DNA of 64,000 nucleotides from CAIKNB01 sp964415965 (GTDB lineage Bacteria > Patescibacteriota > Patescibacteriia > 2-12-FULL-60-25), in the NCBI GenBank assembly GCA_964415965.1, contig CAYQCK010000001.1:248001-312000 (forward strand). The letters run 5' to 3'. Every line of letters begins with the position of its first letter. Positions within the stretch are counted from its first letter, which is position 1. The translations under genes and the position numbers were made by a program. The notes beneath the pieces were generated by a model. It was given only the letters and a program-made list of their open reading frames with translations. It was not told the DNA's origin and did no database searches. Of this stretch, positions 52,202-60,005 are shown in pieces.

Positions 52202-52995
52202 TCATGCCGCAGGTTCGATGTACGAGTATCTGGCCGGACCTCCGCGCACCAGGGCGTCCATCTGGTTCCCGTAGTTGAAGTGCCAGATTTCCGGCCCGTA
52301 GCAGGTGAAGCCGGCCTTGATCATGGCGTAGAGCAGGACTTCCCGCCTGGCGCTGATTGCGCGGTCATTTCCGAGGAAAGGCTTGCGCTTGCGCTTGAGG
52401 TGGTAGAAGGCCCCGGCATCCACCTCCATCCAGTCGAACGGTACCCCGAGGTTGACGGGCTGTCCGTCCCGGTACAGCCAGACGTCGACGGCTCCGCCTG
52501 TCGCGTGCGGGCTTGGCGCGGCTGGATCCTTGGACGGCCACTGACGTAGGAGCGGTTCGCCTCCTTGAGGCTGCCCTGCATGGTCTCGGGCAAGGCCAAG
52601 AAGCGCTCGCGGACCGCGTCGACCTCGAGTGGAGCGAACTGCTCCTTGAGGTTGAACTTGGCGGCCGTGAACTCGCGCAGGTAGAACCAGAAGAGATTCT
52701 CCTGGAGCTGGAGCGAGCGCCAACCGTCGTACACCATGAGGTCATAACCTTGCCTCTTGAGGAAGGCGTGGGCATGCCTGAAGCGCCGGAGCGCCTCGGC
52801 GCGGAGGAAAATCCGCTCGTCCGTGACGAGCTTCATCTCCCTGGCATAGTACGGATAGCACTGCTCTGGGGGTACTTGGACCAGCGGCTCGTGGTTCTCG
52901 ACGATGGGCAATTTGCGCCAGTCGCCGTGGCGATAGGCATATAAGGTGCGGACCCGGGAGATTTGCACCACGGTCCGGGTTATGATGCTCGCCAT
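52202..52995 (-). pseudogene. VanX-like D-Ala-D-Ala dipeptidase, frameshifted
   Basis: Two frames together encode one family member. The N-terminal half starts at ATG 52995 behind a strong AGGAGGTGA site and includes LMVYDGWRSLQLQ. The C-terminal half includes SPHATGGAVDVWL and PEIWHFNYGNQ with the zinc ligands His, Asp and His and the catalytic Glu of the M15D family. The frame is lost by one base near 52540, between codons for SYVS and WPSKD. All conserved residues are intact in both halves, so this is either a recent mutation or a sequence error. The intact enzyme would hydrolyse D-Ala-D-Ala or a related dipeptide. Confidence 0.8.
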
Positions 52996-53234
52996 GACTC
53001 ACCTCCTGTGTCAGGTCGTGGCTTATGCGTATTTATCCCGTACCTCCCCGGATTGTCAACCGTTAACCGAAGGGCGCGAATCTTGGTCGGCATAAAACCG
53101 ATGAGCAAGCTCGAATCCTAGGCCATCCGAATGCCAGCCGACCGCTTGACTTTTCCTTATATATGTTCATCTGGGCCCGTTCCGGCCAAGGGCCGGGGCA
53201 GGCACTTTCCATCAGAAAACAAAGGAGAAACTGC

Positions 53235-53933
53235 ATGGACATATTGTCCTGGCATAATCTCATATTCTACGTCTCCATCGCCTTCGGGCTGGTGGTCGGC
53301 CTGGGGTCTGCCTTCGGCGGCCACGGTGGCGATTCTGACGGGGACGCTGACGCGGATGCCGAGGCGGACGCCGACGGCGACGCCGACCATGACGCGGATG
53401 CGGGGCATGACGCCGCGCATTCGCTCGAGGTAGCGGGGCAAGTCGCGCCGCGCCGCGCGTCGCTGGGTCGTTTGGTCCTGCGCATGCTGGGCGTCGGCAA
53501 GGCGCCGATCGCCGTCATGCTCATGACGTTCTTCCTGGTGTACGGGCTCGCCGGCATCATCCTGAACCAATTGCTGGCCAGGGTGATGCCTCAGGGTTTC
53601 GCTTGGCTCTCGTTGGGCCTCGCGTTCGTCATCGCGTCAGTCCTGACGCGATTCATCGCCGGCGCCATCCATCGCGTGATGCCGACTTTCGAGACGTATT
53701 CGGTCTCGAGCAGGGATCTGGTCGGCCGGATGGGCACGCTCATCCTGCCGGCTGACGCCAGGAACGGCACCGCCCAGGTCCATGACCATGAGGGCAACAT
53801 CCACCAGATCGCTTGCCGGACCGACGGTCCGGCCATCCCCAAAGGGACTTCCGTCCTTATCGTCCAGTACGTGTCCGAGGGCGATACCTATCTCGTCGAA
53901 CGAAACCCGTTGGCAGACAAAGGAGATTCCTGA
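53235..53933 (+). CDS. NfeD/YqiJ-like membrane protein
   Basis: 232 residues from ATG 53235, behind AAAGGAG at 53221. A first helix (about 9-25) is followed by an acidic Asp/Ala repeat (about 31-60, alternating D and A) and His residues. Two more transmembrane helices lie near 92-135. A C-terminal NfeD-type OB fold contains SRDLVGRMGTLILPAD and GTSVLIVQYVSEGDTYLVE. Partner gene encodes a flotillin; the pair matches YqiJ-YqiK. The acidic repeat is unusual and could bind cations. Stop and next start overlap (TGATG). Confidence 0.8.
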   Translation: MDILSWHNLIFYVSIAFGLVVGLGSAFGGHGGDSDGDADADAEADADGDADHDADAGHDAAHSLEVAGQVAPRRASLGRLVLRMLGVGKAPIAVMLMTFFLVYGLAGIILNQLLARVMPQGFAWLSLGLAFVIASVLTRFIAGAIHRVMPTFETYSVSSRDLVGRMGTLILPADARNGTAQVHDHEGNIHQIACRTDGPAIPKGTSVLIVQYVSEGDTYLVERNPLADKGDS

Positions 53934-55846
53934 TGCTGGCACTGCTCTTCCTGTTCGCTGTCTTGCTAATCGCTGCCCCGTTCGTCGCCGCGGCCCTGGG
54001 CCATGGCATCCCGTTCGCCTCGAGCGCTATCCTGACCGGCGCGGGCGTGACTCTGGCCATCGTCACCATCACCCTGCTGATCATCACCCGCCTGTACGTC
54101 AAGACCAAGGCTTCCGAAGCCTTCGTCCGCACCGGCATGGGCGGGATGAAGATCATCCAGGACGGCGGCGCGCTCGTCATCCCCGTGGTGCACCAGATCG
54201 TGCGCATCACGCTGGAGACGATCCGCCTCGAGGTCAGCCGCGAAGGCGCGGACGCCCTGATCACCAAGGACAAACTGCGCGCCGACGTGCGCGCCGAGTT
54301 CTTCGTCCGGGTGGAGCCCAAGGTCGAGAACATCCAGGCCGCGGCCCGGTCGTTCGGCGACAAGATGAGCGACCGCGAACATGTGCGGAAGCTCGTCGAG
54401 GACAAGCTCGTCTCGGCCCTGCGCACCATCGCCGCGACCATGACTCTCGAGGAGCTGAACTCCGAACGCGACAAGTTCATGAGCGAAGTCATGGGCATCG
54501 TCAAGCCGGTGCTCGACGTCAACGGCCTGAACCTCGAGACCGCGACCATCTCGCGCCTCGACCAGACCGACCCGGGCAGCCTGCGCGACGACAACATCTT
54601 CGACGCCCAGGGCAAGCGCACCATCGCCGAGACCACGCAGGAGCAGCTGACCCGGCGCAACGCGCTGGTGCGCAACGGCGAACAGGCGCGTCTGCAGCAG
54701 GACGTCGAAGCGCAACAGCGCATGCTCGACCTCCAGCGGACGCAGGCCGAAGCCACGGCCAAACAGCAGGCCGAGATCGCGCGCGTCGAGGCGGAACAGT
54801 CCCGCCTCTCGCAGGAGAAGCAGGTCGAGGCGTCCAAGGCCGTGGACCTGGCCAACATCGAGAAGGCCAAGGCCATCGAGGTCGCCACCCGCGAGCAGCA
54901 GCAGGCCATCGAGGTCGCCGAACGCAACAAGCAGGCCAAGATCGCCGAGGCCTCCGCCGTGCAGGCGGCCGCCGAAGCCAAGCTGGCCAACGCGCAGAAG
55001 GACCGCGAGGCGGCCAAGCAGGCCATCGCGTCCGTCGAGATCAAGGCCAAGGCCGAGCGCGACAAGGACATGCAGATCATCGCCGCCCAGGCGGCCGCGG
55101 AGCAGAAGACGCTCGAGGCCAAGCAGAAGATCGAGGCCGACGCCCTGCGCATCGAGCGCGAAGCCGCGGCCAAGCTGCTCGCGGCCAAGTCCAAAGCCGA
55201 GGGCGTGGAGCGCACGGCCAACGCCCACAAGACCGCGGCTTTGGCCGAAGCCGAGGGCCAGAAGGCCATCGCCCTCGTGCCCGTCGAGGTCGAGTCGCGC
55301 AAAGTCGACGTGGACAAGCGCCGCGTCGAGGAAGTCCTCAAGCCCGAGTTCCAGGCGCGCGACGAATTCGGCCGCGCGGCCCAGGACTTCCAGCTCGCCC
55401 AGTTGCGCATCGCCAAGGCGGCCGAGGTCCAGATTGCGGTGGCCGGCGCCCTCGCCACCTTCTCCGGCAAGATCGAAGCCAAGGTCTTCGGCACGCCGGA
55501 CCAGGTCGGCAACCTGGTCGAGAGCTTCCGCAACGGCATGGGCCTGAGCACCGGCTTGGCCGGCCTGCTCGAAGGCATGGACGACCAGACCAAGTCGATC
55601 CTCGGCACGGCGGCCAACGCCGTCGGCGACATCGCCAAGCGCGTCCTCGACGGCAAGGACAAGACCGAAGACGACCCCATCAAGGCGGCAGCCACGAAGC
55701 AACTGGCCGAAGAAGCCGCGACCCCCGCTCCGGTCACGCCGAAGCCCGCACCCGCCTCGGTACCCGCCCCCGCGCCTGCTGCGCAGCCGCCCAAGCAGGA
55801 CCCGCCCAAGCAGCCCGCCCCGACCCAGAAGCCCGGCCAAAAGTAG
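53933..55846 (+). CDS. Flotillin family (YqiK-like) membrane protein
   Basis: 637 residues. Two N-terminal transmembrane segments (about 1-20 and 27-50) precede a SPFH/band 7 domain (about 60-260) with GGALVIPVVHQI and a TMTLEELNSERDKF segment. A long coiled coil of Ala/Glu/Lys/Gln repeats (about 260-480) and a flotillin-type C-terminus (LATFSGKIEAKVFGTPDQVGNLVESFRNGMG) follow. The end is Pro/Ala-rich. Flotillins form membrane scaffolds. ATG overlaps the NfeD-like stop. Confidence 0.9.
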   Translation: MLALLFLFAVLLIAAPFVAAALGHGIPFASSAILTGAGVTLAIVTITLLIITRLYVKTKASEAFVRTGMGGMKIIQDGGALVIPVVHQIVRITLETIRLEVSREGADALITKDKLRADVRAEFFVRVEPKVENIQAAARSFGDKMSDREHVRKLVEDKLVSALRTIAATMTLEELNSERDKFMSEVMGIVKPVLDVNGLNLETATISRLDQTDPGSLRDDNIFDAQGKRTIAETTQEQLTRRNALVRNGEQARLQQDVEAQQRMLDLQRTQAEATAKQQAEIARVEAEQSRLSQEKQVEASKAVDLANIEKAKAIEVATREQQQAIEVAERNKQAKIAEASAVQAAAEAKLANAQKDREAAKQAIASVEIKAKAERDKDMQIIAAQAAAEQKTLEAKQKIEADALRIEREAAAKLLAAKSKAEGVERTANAHKTAALAEAEGQKAIALVPVEVESRKVDVDKRRVEEVLKPEFQARDEFGRAAQDFQLAQLRIAKAAEVQIAVAGALATFSGKIEAKVFGTPDQVGNLVESFRNGMGLSTGLAGLLEGMDDQTKSILGTAANAVGDIAKRVLDGKDKTEDDPIKAAATKQLAEEAATPAPVTPKPAPASVPAPAPAAQPPKQDPPKQPAPTQKPGQK

Positions 55847-55860
55847 CTCCTTCGTCACCC

Positions 55861-55888
55861 AGCCCGGATCTCGCATCCGGGCTTTGTT
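55861..55888 (+). terminator. Terminator of the NfeD/flotillin operon
   Basis: AGCCCGGAT/ATCCGGGCT stem, five-base loop, followed by TTTGTTT. Confidence 0.8.
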
Positions 55889-55944
55889 TATTAGTCAAAA
55901 TATTATCGGTTAACCGTTTTCAAGATGGACTTTTTTCCCGTTTT

Positions 55945-55980
55945 CCCTTCATACTCCCTTCATAGCTCTTATTCTATACT
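55945..55980 (+). promoter_or_regulatory. PhoB-like direct repeat and promoter of the two-component system
   Basis: Two perfect copies of CCCTTCATA start 11 bp apart (55945, 55956) where a -35 would be. A -10 TATACT follows at 55975-55980 and ATG at 55987. Spacing is that of OmpR/PhoB-family tandem sites, implying autoregulation and a near-leaderless message. Confidence 0.65.
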
Positions 55981-55986
55981 CCCGCC

Positions 55987-56649
55987 ATGAAACTCCTCGT
56001 GGTCGAAGATGAACAGAAACTCAATGAAGGACTGGTGCACGGGTTGCAGCAGCGGGGTTATGCCGTGGATTCGGCCTTGGACGGGGAGGAAGGGGAGAGG
56101 CTGGCGCGGCTGAACGGCTATGATCTCATCGTCTTGGACATCATGTTGCCCAAGCGCGACGGGCTGACCGTCTGCCGTAACCTGCGCGCGGCCCAGTTCG
56201 ACGTCCCGGTCCTGTTCCTGACCGCCCGGGACGCGACGCGGGACAAGATCGAGGGGCTGGACATGGGCGGCGACGATTACCTGGTCAAGCCGTTTTCCTT
56301 CGACGAGCTCGCGGCGCGCATCCGGACCTTGCTGCGGCGTCCCAAGAAGCTCTTGGGCGACGTCCTGCGCCTCGACGGCCTGGAGCTCGATACGCGCGGC
56401 CAGCGCGTCGCGGCCGACGGCAAGGAAGTCCCGCTGACCTTGCGCGAGTACGGCCTGCTCGAATACCTGCTCCGCCATCAGGGCGAGGTCGTGACGCAAC
56501 AGGATATCCTGGACCACGTCTGGGACCGTTTCTTCGATTCGTTGAGCAACGTCGTCAACGTCCACGTCAAGAACCTGCGGAAAAAACTTCCGAAAAAATA
56601 TGCCAAACGCCTCCAAACCGTCTGGGGCAAGGGTTACCGGCTTGCTTAG
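55987..56649 (+). CDS. OmpR/PhoB-family response regulator
   Basis: 220 residues. Receiver domain with acidic pair ED7-8, phospho-acceptor Asp51 in LIVLDIMLPKRDG, and Lys in YLVKPFSF. The C-terminal winged helix has PLTLREYGLLEYLLRHQ and VDVHVKNLRKKL-type segments. It overlaps the sensor kinase gene by 50 bp. Tandem 11-bp-spaced repeats upstream suggest positive or negative autoregulation. Confidence 0.95.
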   Translation: MKLLVVEDEQKLNEGLVHGLQQRGYAVDSALDGEEGERLARLNGYDLIVLDIMLPKRDGLTVCRNLRAAQFDVPVLFLTARDATRDKIEGLDMGGDDYLVKPFSFDELAARIRTLLRRPKKLLGDVLRLDGLELDTRGQRVAADGKEVPLTLREYGLLEYLLRHQGEVVTQQDILDHVWDRFFDSLSNVVNVHVKNLRKKLPKKYAKRLQTVWGKGYRLA

Positions 56650-57640
56650 CGGCCGGTTCCATGCCGCGCGCCTCAAGCTGACGGCGGTCTACACCGTAAT
56701 TTTGCTGGTGATTTTGTGCATCTCGAGCGGCGTCATCTATTCGGCTTTCGCCAACCAGCTGGCCCAGCGTTTCCGCCGGTTCCAGATCGGGCCGAACATG
56801 GTCGTCACCGAGGATTTCATCCCGCCGCGTCAGCAGGACGTCTTGGACGACCTGGTCTTCTCCCTGTATGTCGTCAACGGAGCGCTCCTCCTCATCGCCG
56901 GCGCCGCGAGCTACTGGCTGGCGGGGGTCACGCTCGAGCCCATCCAAAAAGCCTACGACGACCAGCGCCGCTTCCTGGGCGACGCCTCGCATGAGCTCCG
57001 TACGCCGCTGGCCGTCCTCAAGATAGACATCGAAAACAGGCTGGACGATTCCACGACCGGGGACGACGAGCGCCGGCGCCTCGCCTCCAACCTCGAGGAA
57101 GTCGACCGCATGGGCCGGCTCGTCAATGACCTGCTCAAGCTCTCGCGGCTGGACGAGGAGCGGGCTGAAAAAACGCCGTCTCCGTCACGGACCGATTTGC
57201 GGAAAGCCGTGGAGGCGTCGGTCGCGCGGCTCCAGCCTTTGGCCGACGAGCGGAAAGTGGCTGTCGACTGGACCGCTGACGGTTCGGGCTTGGAGGTCAT
57301 GGCTGACGAGGCGCTCCTGTCGCAGGCCGTGGACAACGTCATCAAGAACGCCATCATATATAACAAACCGGCAGGCGCCGTCGTCATCTCGGCGGAGAAG
57401 GACGGCGGGTTCGCGATCGTCAAAGTCACGGATACGGGCGTGGGCATCTCGGATGAGGACGTACCGAAGGTCTTCGACAGGTTCTACCGCGCCGACAGCA
57501 GCCGCACGCGCGCGACCGGCGGCAGCGGCCTGGGCCTGTCCATCGTCAGCGCGGCCATGGAGAAACTCGGCGGTACAGCCGAACTGGAAAGCAAATTGGG
57601 CGAGGGGACGACCGTGACCCTGAAGATGCCGTTGGCCTGA
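56600..57640 (+). CDS. Sensor histidine kinase
   Basis: 346 residues. Two transmembrane helices (about 26-50 and 86-108) flank a short external loop of about 35 residues. The kinase core has HELRTPLAV (His131), an N-box VDNVIKNAIIYN, a DTGVGISDEDVPKVFDRFYRAD G1/F-box and GGSGLGLSIV G2. No HAMP or PAS domain is obvious. The start overlaps the regulator gene, which indicates coupling. The small sensor loop suggests sensing in or near the membrane. Confidence 0.95.
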   Translation: MPNASKPSGARVTGLLSGRFHAARLKLTAVYTVILLVILCISSGVIYSAFANQLAQRFRRFQIGPNMVVTEDFIPPRQQDVLDDLVFSLYVVNGALLLIAGAASYWLAGVTLEPIQKAYDDQRRFLGDASHELRTPLAVLKIDIENRLDDSTTGDDERRRLASNLEEVDRMGRLVNDLLKLSRLDEERAEKTPSPSRTDLRKAVEASVARLQPLADERKVAVDWTADGSGLEVMADEALLSQAVDNVIKNAIIYNKPAGAVVISAEKDGGFAIVKVTDTGVGISDEDVPKVFDRFYRADSSRTRATGGSGLGLSIVSAAMEKLGGTAELESKLGEGTTVTLKMPLA

Positions 57641-57649
57641 TTTTGCGAT

Positions 57650-57716
57650 AAAGGTCCTTCACTTCGTTCAGGATGACGGAAGCTTGTCGTCCTGAGCAGC
57701 GCGAAGGGCCTTTTTG
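57650..57716. repeat. REP-like palindrome acting as terminator
   Basis: Imperfect 28-base arms (AAAGGTCCTTCACTTCG ... and CGCGAAGGGCCTTTT) around a short loop, ending in TTTTT. The sequence CTTCGTTCAGGATGAC is of a kind often seen dispersed in bacterial genomes. It follows the kinase stop by 9 bp. Confidence 0.6.
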
Positions 57717-57750
57717 AGATTGAAAAATATTCCTGTGGACAACCTTCGGA

Positions 57751-57788
57751 TTCCTTCACGCTTCCTTCATGGACAGGTTGCTATTGTC
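57751..57788 (+). promoter_or_regulatory. Second PhoB-like box with promoter, upstream of the 57985 gene
   Basis: TTCCTTCA at 57751 and again at 57762 (11-bp spacing), then -10 TATTGT at 57782-57787. The distance from repeat to -10 is nearly the same as at 55945-55980, which implies control by the adjacent response regulator. Confidence 0.6.
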
Positions 57789-57789
57789 C

Positions 57790-57984
57790 CATCACGGTCA
57801 GAGAGGGGTCTCCGGCGTACCTCAGCCCAGCGGGTTAAAGGGATGCCTCGCTGGGCCAGGGCATCTGAGTCTCCTCTGCGATCGGTCCAGGCAGCCTCTC
57901 CGCGGAAGTCCGTCCAGGTCGAGGACGGCCACCCCTTCCCGGCGAGCTCGTGGACCCGCCTAAATCCATGACGATACCAAACAT
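57790..57984 (+). other. Long, possibly structured 5' leader
   Basis: If transcription starts after the -10 at 57782, the mRNA has about 195 nt before ATG 57985. It contains a hairpin CCCAGCG/CGCTGGG (57826-57832/57849-57855), enclosed by AGAGG/CCTCT (57802-57806/57873-57877), and a later GTCCGTCC/GGACGG pair. Several short frames cross it but none looks coding. Could be a regulatory leader; no riboswitch class recognised. Confidence 0.3.
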
Positions 57985-58797
57985 ATGAATATCCAACGCA
58001 AGTTCATGATCGGCGCCACGGCCTTGGCCGGAGCGGCCACGCTCGGCATCGGCCTCACCCAGGCGTCGACCCTGAAGACCAGTGGCTTCAACCCGATGGG
58101 TAATCTGGTCAGCGCCATCGCCCAGAAGTTCAACCTCAACAAGTCCGATGTCCAACAGGTCTTCGATGAGCAGCGGACGCTGCAGGAGCAGCAGATGCAA
58201 GCCGAGCGCGCGGCCCGGGAAAAGGCCATGCTCGACCAAGCCGTGAAAGACGGCAAGCTCACCCAAGCACAGGAAGACCTGATCATCGCCAAGCAGGCCG
58301 AGGCCAAGACTTTCCTGGACGGCCTCAAGAACTTGGGCGCGACCGAGCGCCAGGCCAAGCTCGAAACCTGGCGGACCGAGCTCAAGGCATGGGCCGCGAC
58401 GAACAGCATACCTGAACAATACCTGATGCCGGTCATGGGCGGACCGGGTAAGGGGCGCGGCGGGATGGGGCCGGGCCGGATGGGCGATTCGCGGGCCAGG
58501 CTCGACCAAGCCGTGGTTGACGGCAAACTGACGCAGGCGCAAGCCGACCAGATCGCGGTCAAGCACGCGGAATACAAGACGGCGGTCGAGGCCCTGAAGG
58601 ACAAGACCGCGGCTGAGCGCCAAGCCGCCATCAAGACCTTGGACGAAGGGCTCAAAACCTGGGCCAAGGCCAACAATATACCGGAGCAGTACGTCATGCC
58701 GCTGGGTCGGGGCCTGGGCGAAGGCCGCGGCCAGGGCCTGGGCGGACGCGGAGGGATGATGGGTTGGGGGCAGAAGGGGAATCAGGCCCAAAATTGA
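57985..58797 (+). CDS. Exported helical protein with two internal repeats
   Basis: 270 residues. A signal peptide (about 1-27, cleavage near TQA-ST) is followed by a helical segment with KFNLNKSDVQQVFDEQR, as in DUF2680-like proteins. Two repeats follow: LDQAVKDGKLTQAQEDLI...NSIPEQYLMP and LDQAVVDGKLTQAQADQI...NNIPEQYVMP. A Gly/Arg/Met-rich tail ends the protein. The upstream box suggests regulation by the adjacent two-component system, so it may be an envelope-stress or metal-responsive periplasmic protein. Role unknown. Confidence 0.75.
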   Translation: MNIQRKFMIGATALAGAATLGIGLTQASTLKTSGFNPMGNLVSAIAQKFNLNKSDVQQVFDEQRTLQEQQMQAERAAREKAMLDQAVKDGKLTQAQEDLIIAKQAEAKTFLDGLKNLGATERQAKLETWRTELKAWAATNSIPEQYLMPVMGGPGKGRGGMGPGRMGDSRARLDQAVVDGKLTQAQADQIAVKHAEYKTAVEALKDKTAAERQAAIKTLDEGLKTWAKANNIPEQYVMPLGRGLGEGRGQGLGGRGGMMGWGQKGNQAQN

Positions 58798-58811
58798 AGA
58801 AGCCTGCAGGC

Positions 58812-58840
58812 AAAAACCGGCCGTTCGGCCGGTTTTGTTT
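58812..58840 (+). terminator. Terminator of the repeat-protein gene
   Basis: AAAACCGGCC-GTTC-GGCCGGTTTT followed by GTTT. Confidence 0.8.
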
Positions 58841-58878
58841 GCCAGCCGGTTGCTCCGAGGTTAACCTGTCTGCGACAT

Positions 58879-59958
58879 ATGACAACCAAAACCACCCGTC
58901 TCCTATCCGTTTTCGCCGCCATGTTCCTGGCCGCCGGTACCCTGGCCGGTTGCGGCAAGCCCGCCAACCAATCCTCTAAGATGCCCCAGCCCGATGAAGA
59001 AGGTCCGCCGCTGCCCAAGCAGGAAGTCAGCCTCAAGGCCGCTGAAGGCGGGACCGTCGAACTCAAGCCGGCCGACGGTTCGCGCATCAAAATCGTGTTC
59101 CCGCAAGGCTCCCTGTCCGCCGACGCCGACATCGAAGTGTCGGAGCGCACGGAGCGCGGAGGTGATGTGTTCTCCAACGGCTTCTCCTTGAACCAGAAGG
59201 GGAGCGAGAGCGGTCCCGCGCTAAAATACCCCGCGCTCCTGGTGTTCTACGTCAATAAGGACGAGGGGAAGGATGTCTCGATCGTGCGCTACAAGCCGGG
59301 CGGTTTCGACGTCGTGCCAACGCGCGTCAGCGTCAAGGACGGCAAGACGGTGCTCTTGGCCCAGGTCGACCATTTCTCGGATTACGGCACACGCAAGTTC
59401 GCGGGAGGCGTCGGCTCAGGTTCGGGCAAGCAAGATAAGGGAACGGGGGATTTCAACTGGGTCATCTATTCCAAGGATAGCTACGACATCAACGCCGGCG
59501 CCATGAAGCGTAAAGTCACCTTGGACTTCAAGGCCGTCAACGCTTCGGGCGACATCGCCGGCGAGTACAAGGGCTATGCCCGCGCTAAGACATCCAACGA
59601 CATGGATATCGGCGACGGCGGCGTCACGGCCGATTCATCGGTCAGCGACGACAACGTCAGTTTCACCCTCGAGCCGTACGTCGAACTGGCCGACCTGGTC
59701 GAACGTGATGACGGCTTGGCGAATCTGGAGCCGGAGAAGGAGCCTGACCTGATGGGCCAAGGCAGCCTGAACATGCGGGGATCCGGCTCGGGCACGGTCA
59801 CGGCCCATGGCCGCACGGTCGGCGCCGGCCTCAAGGTCCAGGACTCGCGTGACGCCATGACCGTCGCCGTGACCGGGCCCTTGGTCCGCCTGACCGTCAC
59901 GGTCAACGGCATAGGCACCATGTATTTCGACGGGTATATCCGGGGGGAAGGGAAGTGA
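58879..59958 (+). CDS. Lipoprotein with ZU5-like domain
   Basis: 359 residues. The signal has a lipobox LAGC (Cys near 25), so it is lipid-anchored. The domain at about 53-170 (GGTVELKPADGSRIKIVFPQG ... VDHFSDYGT) resembles ZU5-type beta domains. The C-terminal half is beta-rich with repeated acidic segments and no known motif. Stand-alone gene between two terminators. Surface or envelope function inferred from the lipobox only. Confidence 0.75.
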   Translation: MTTKTTRLLSVFAAMFLAAGTLAGCGKPANQSSKMPQPDEEGPPLPKQEVSLKAAEGGTVELKPADGSRIKIVFPQGSLSADADIEVSERTERGGDVFSNGFSLNQKGSESGPALKYPALLVFYVNKDEGKDVSIVRYKPGGFDVVPTRVSVKDGKTVLLAQVDHFSDYGTRKFAGGVGSGSGKQDKGTGDFNWVIYSKDSYDINAGAMKRKVTLDFKAVNASGDIAGEYKGYARAKTSNDMDIGDGGVTADSSVSDDNVSFTLEPYVELADLVERDDGLANLEPEKEPDLMGQGSLNMRGSGSGTVTAHGRTVGAGLKVQDSRDAMTVAVTGPLVRLTVTVNGIGTMYFDGYIRGEGK

Positions 59959-59977
59959 CCTGGGATGTAAATATGCG

Positions 59978-60004
59978 ACCGCCGGCTGTCAGCCGGCGGT
60001 TTTC
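59978..60004. terminator. Shared terminator between lipoprotein and pilin-hydrolase genes
   Basis: Perfect stem ACCGCCGGCT-GTC-AGCCGGCGGT followed by TTTC. It lies between convergent genes, almost touching the minus-strand stop. Confidence 0.75.
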
Positions 60005-60005
60005 T

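Noticed and set aside
51447..52995. Complete vancomycin-type resistance operon
   Set aside because: No VanH-type dehydrogenase or VanRS pair nearby and the VanX-like gene is frameshifted; only a functional analogy is suggested.
53857..55809. 650-residue antisense frame across the flotillin gene
   Set aside because: Low-complexity Ser/Ala/Arg product produced by GC-rich coiled-coil codons.
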